Assembly: GCA_016186145.1 (NCBI GenBank)
Contig: JACPMF010000021.1
Span: 1 to 14,170 of the forward strand
DNA length: 14,170 nucleotides
Direction: 5' to 3'
Source: Candidatus Sungiibacteriota bacterium
Lineage (GTDB): Bacteria > Patescibacteria > Paceibacteria > Sungbacterales > SURF-37
Shown here: in pieces, positions 13,017 to 14,170 of the stretch
How positions within the stretch are numbered: position 1 is the stretch's first letter
Layout of the letters: each line of letters begins with the position of its first letter
Position numbers and translations under genes: made by a program
Notes under the pieces: model-generated
Databases searched by the model: none
What the model was told of the DNA's origin: nothing
The model's input: only the letters and a program-made list of their open reading frames with translations

Positions 13017-13319
13017 ATGAAAATGAAAATAAAATTAGAAAAATTTGGCACAACTCTTATCTCTCGTGAATTAGGCAGCGAAGCATTTAAGGCGTTTCAG
13101 CCTACATTACTGGAACTGCCGCCAAATGAAGAATTGGAAATTGATTTTTCCGGCATATTAACGTTGTCGTCTTCATGGGCGGATGAATTTTTAAGTCCTA
13201 TTCTTACACAATTAGGCGAGCGGTTAGTGTTATTGCATTCCGACAATCTCTCGGTGCAAGCAACCTTAAAAATTCTGCAAGAGGCGAATAAACGCCAGTT
13301 CAAATTCAGATACGAATAA
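13017..13319 (+). CDS. STAS-like protein (DUF4325)
   Basis: This 100-residue protein has the DUF4325 pattern: TTLISRELGSEAF at 12-24, the strand EIDFSGILTL at 41-50, SSSWADEFLSPI at 51-62 and a C-terminal alpha/beta end KFRYE. DUF4325 resembles STAS anti-anti-sigma factors; the serines at 51-53 occupy the region phosphorylated in SpoIIAA-type proteins. It lies directly after the MerR-ATPase gene, so the likely partner is that ATPase, by analogy with SpoIIAA/SpoIIAB. The stop is TAA 13317-13319. The same frame stays open for another 22 protein-like codons (DESDREEIKKVKEKLVVSKI and two more) to a TGA at 13386, so readthrough or a recent stop mutation is possible. Confidence 0.85.
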   Translation: MKMKIKLEKFGTTLISRELGSEAFKAFQPTLLELPPNEELEIDFSGILTLSSSWADEFLSPILTQLGERLVLLHSDNLSVQATLKILQEANKRQFKFRYE

Positions 13320-13384
13320 GATGAATCCGACCGCGAAGAAATTAAAAAAGTAAAAGAAAAACTTGTGGTGAGTAAAATCGAACC

Positions 13385-13489
13385 ATGAAAATTAAGGATT
13401 TATTTACCTTGAGCCGAGCCGAAGGGCCAAAATCAGATAGGCCAAGAGAAAAATTTATAAACGCTTATGAAAAAGAAAATGGAAAATAA
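13385..13489 (+). CDS. Possible 34-residue small protein
   Basis: The frame reads MKIKDLFTLSRAEGPKSDRP then REKFINAYEKENGK. Its ATG overlaps, as ATGA, the TGA that ends the in-frame extension after the STAS gene, and its 3' end overlaps the RhuM-Fic start by 23 bases. The overlaps at both ends fit a translationally coupled chain, but the protein is short, unrecognised and has no strong ribosome site. It may be a remnant or a leader peptide. Confidence 0.3.
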   Translation: MKIKDLFTLSRAEGPKSDRPREKFINAYEKENGK

Positions 13490-14170
13490 ACAGTTAGTGA
13501 TTTACCAGGCGTCAAGCGGCGCGATTGAACTGCGCGGCGATTTTGAGAGAGCGACAATATGGGCGAATCTCAATCAAATTGCTGATCTTTTTGGCGTGCA
13601 AAAAGCGGCCGTATCGAAACACATAAAGAATATTTTCGATACCGGAGAACTTAACTCAAAAACAACTGTTTCCAAAATGGAAACAGTTCAAAAGGAAGGA
13701 AAAAGGTCAGTTTCTCGCAGTATAGAAATGTACAACTTAGATATGATTATTGCGGTCGGGTATAGGGTTAACTCAAAAAATGCGACCCAGTTTCGTATTT
13801 GGGCAACAAAGGTATTACACGAATTTTTGACAAAGGGCTACACCATCAATCGCAAGCAGATTGCCAAGAACTATGAGGCATTTATGAAGTCCGTTTCCGA
13901 CATTCAGGCGTTGCTCCCCGAACATATCACGCTTGACCCCAAAACGGTTTTGGAACTTATCAAAGAATTTGCCAGCACTTGGGTTTCGCTTGACGCGTAT
14001 GACAAAGACGCGCTCACGGCAATCGGCACGACGAAAAAATCCATAACGCTTTCCGGCAAAGAATTGACAGAAGCTATCGCAAACCTGCGCAACGAACTCA
14101 CGCGAAAAGGCGAAGCCACAGAGCTGTTTGCTCAAGAACGCGCGAAAGGAAGCATTGAGGGCATCGTGGG
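13467..14170 (+). CDS. RhuM-family protein with start of a Fic/Doc domain (cut by window end)
   Basis: 234 codons are visible with no stop. Residues 10-125 show the RhuM pattern: VIYQASSGAIELR, IWANLNQIADLFGVQKAAVS (a helix-turn-helix), HIKNIFDTGEL, MYNLDMIIAVGYRVNS and TQFRIWATKVLHEFLTKGYT. From about residue 200 the text AIANLRNELTRKGEATELF and QERAKGSIEGIVG matches the lead-in to a Fic/Doc domain as seen in RhuM-Fic fusions. Fic domains transfer AMP or other phosphate-containing groups to target proteins; the catalytic HPFxxGNGR motif would lie beyond the edge, so activity cannot be judged. ATG 13467 is used, ATG 13479 is an alternative. It lies downstream of the MerR-ATPase/STAS pair on the same strand and may be its output. 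Confidence 0.82.
   Translation, partial: MKKKMENKQLVIYQASSGAIELRGDFERATIWANLNQIADLFGVQKAAVSKHIKNIFDTGELNSKTTVSKMETVQKEGKRSVSRSIEMYNLDMIIAVGYRVNSKNATQFRIWATKVLHEFLTKGYTINRKQIAKNYEAFMKSVSDIQALLPEHITLDPKTVLELIKEFASTWVSLDAYDKDALTAIGTTKKSITLSGKELTEAIANLRNELTRKGEATELFAQERAKGSIEGIV
13664..13688. repeat. Perfect 10-bp inverted repeat inside the RhuM coding sequence
   Basis: AACTGTTTCC (13664-13673) and GGAAACAGTT (13679-13688) are perfect complements around AAAAT. The hairpin encodes the variable link between the helix-turn-helix and the YNLDMIIAVGYRVNS block. It may be chance or a regulatory structure. Confidence 0.5.

Overview
The window looks like an accessory, mobile-element-rich region of a small-genome bacterium. 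My best guess is Patescibacteria (CPR, Parcubacteria-like). The reasons are the style of the large serine recombinase, a DUF5659-like protein next to a 53-residue partner of a type I associate with such genomes, and tightly packed genes with few clear Shine-Dalgarno sites. Stops include TAA, TAG and TGA (TGA ends the recombinase, the 530-residue protein and the methyltransferase), so TGA is not reassigned. The taxonomic call is inference from memory of families, not from a search.

Layout, left to right. (1) 1-245, minus: the N-terminal part of a replication-relaxation-like winged-helix protein that runs off the left edge. (2) 503-4368, minus: an integrative-element module with a large serine recombinase, a nested ~100-nt stem-loop, a replication initiator resembling filamentous-phage gpII, a ribbon-helix-helix-like protein, a 53-residue protein and a DUF5659-like protein. 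A short inverted/direct repeat at 515-559 overlaps the recombinase 3' end and is a candidate attachment site. (3) 4431-6023, minus: a 530-residue protein of unknown function ending in tandem terminators. (4) 6158-10812, plus: a type III-like restriction-modification operon. It holds a methyltransferase with a PKD-like C-terminal domain, a helicase/translocase overlapping it by 4 bases, a separately encoded PD-(D/E)XK nuclease, and a 58-residue single-pass membrane protein. (5) 10844-11743, minus: a Panacea/SocA-type antitoxin and a RelE-like toxin, facing the restriction operon across a shared bidirectional terminator.

(6) 11744-12279 has no convincing gene but holds six consecutive stem-loops (11893-12133), a REP-like motif, and three GCATAG repeats spaced 20-21 bases apart. 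(7) 12280-13319, plus: a MerR-type helix-turn-helix fused to a GHKL ATPase, followed by a STAS-like DUF4325 protein. This resembles an anti-sigma/anti-anti-sigma switch wired straight to DNA binding. (8) 13467-14170, plus: a RhuM-type protein leading into a Fic/Doc domain, cut by the right edge.

Together the genes suggest an integrated, formerly autonomously replicating element carrying defence cargo: restriction-modification, toxin-antitoxin and possibly the 530-residue protein. A regulatory/toxin-like module lies on its right side. The least explained signals are the stem-loop array before the MerR-ATPase gene, the large nested stem-loop between rep and recombinase, the split nuclease with its membrane partner, and the 530-residue protein.
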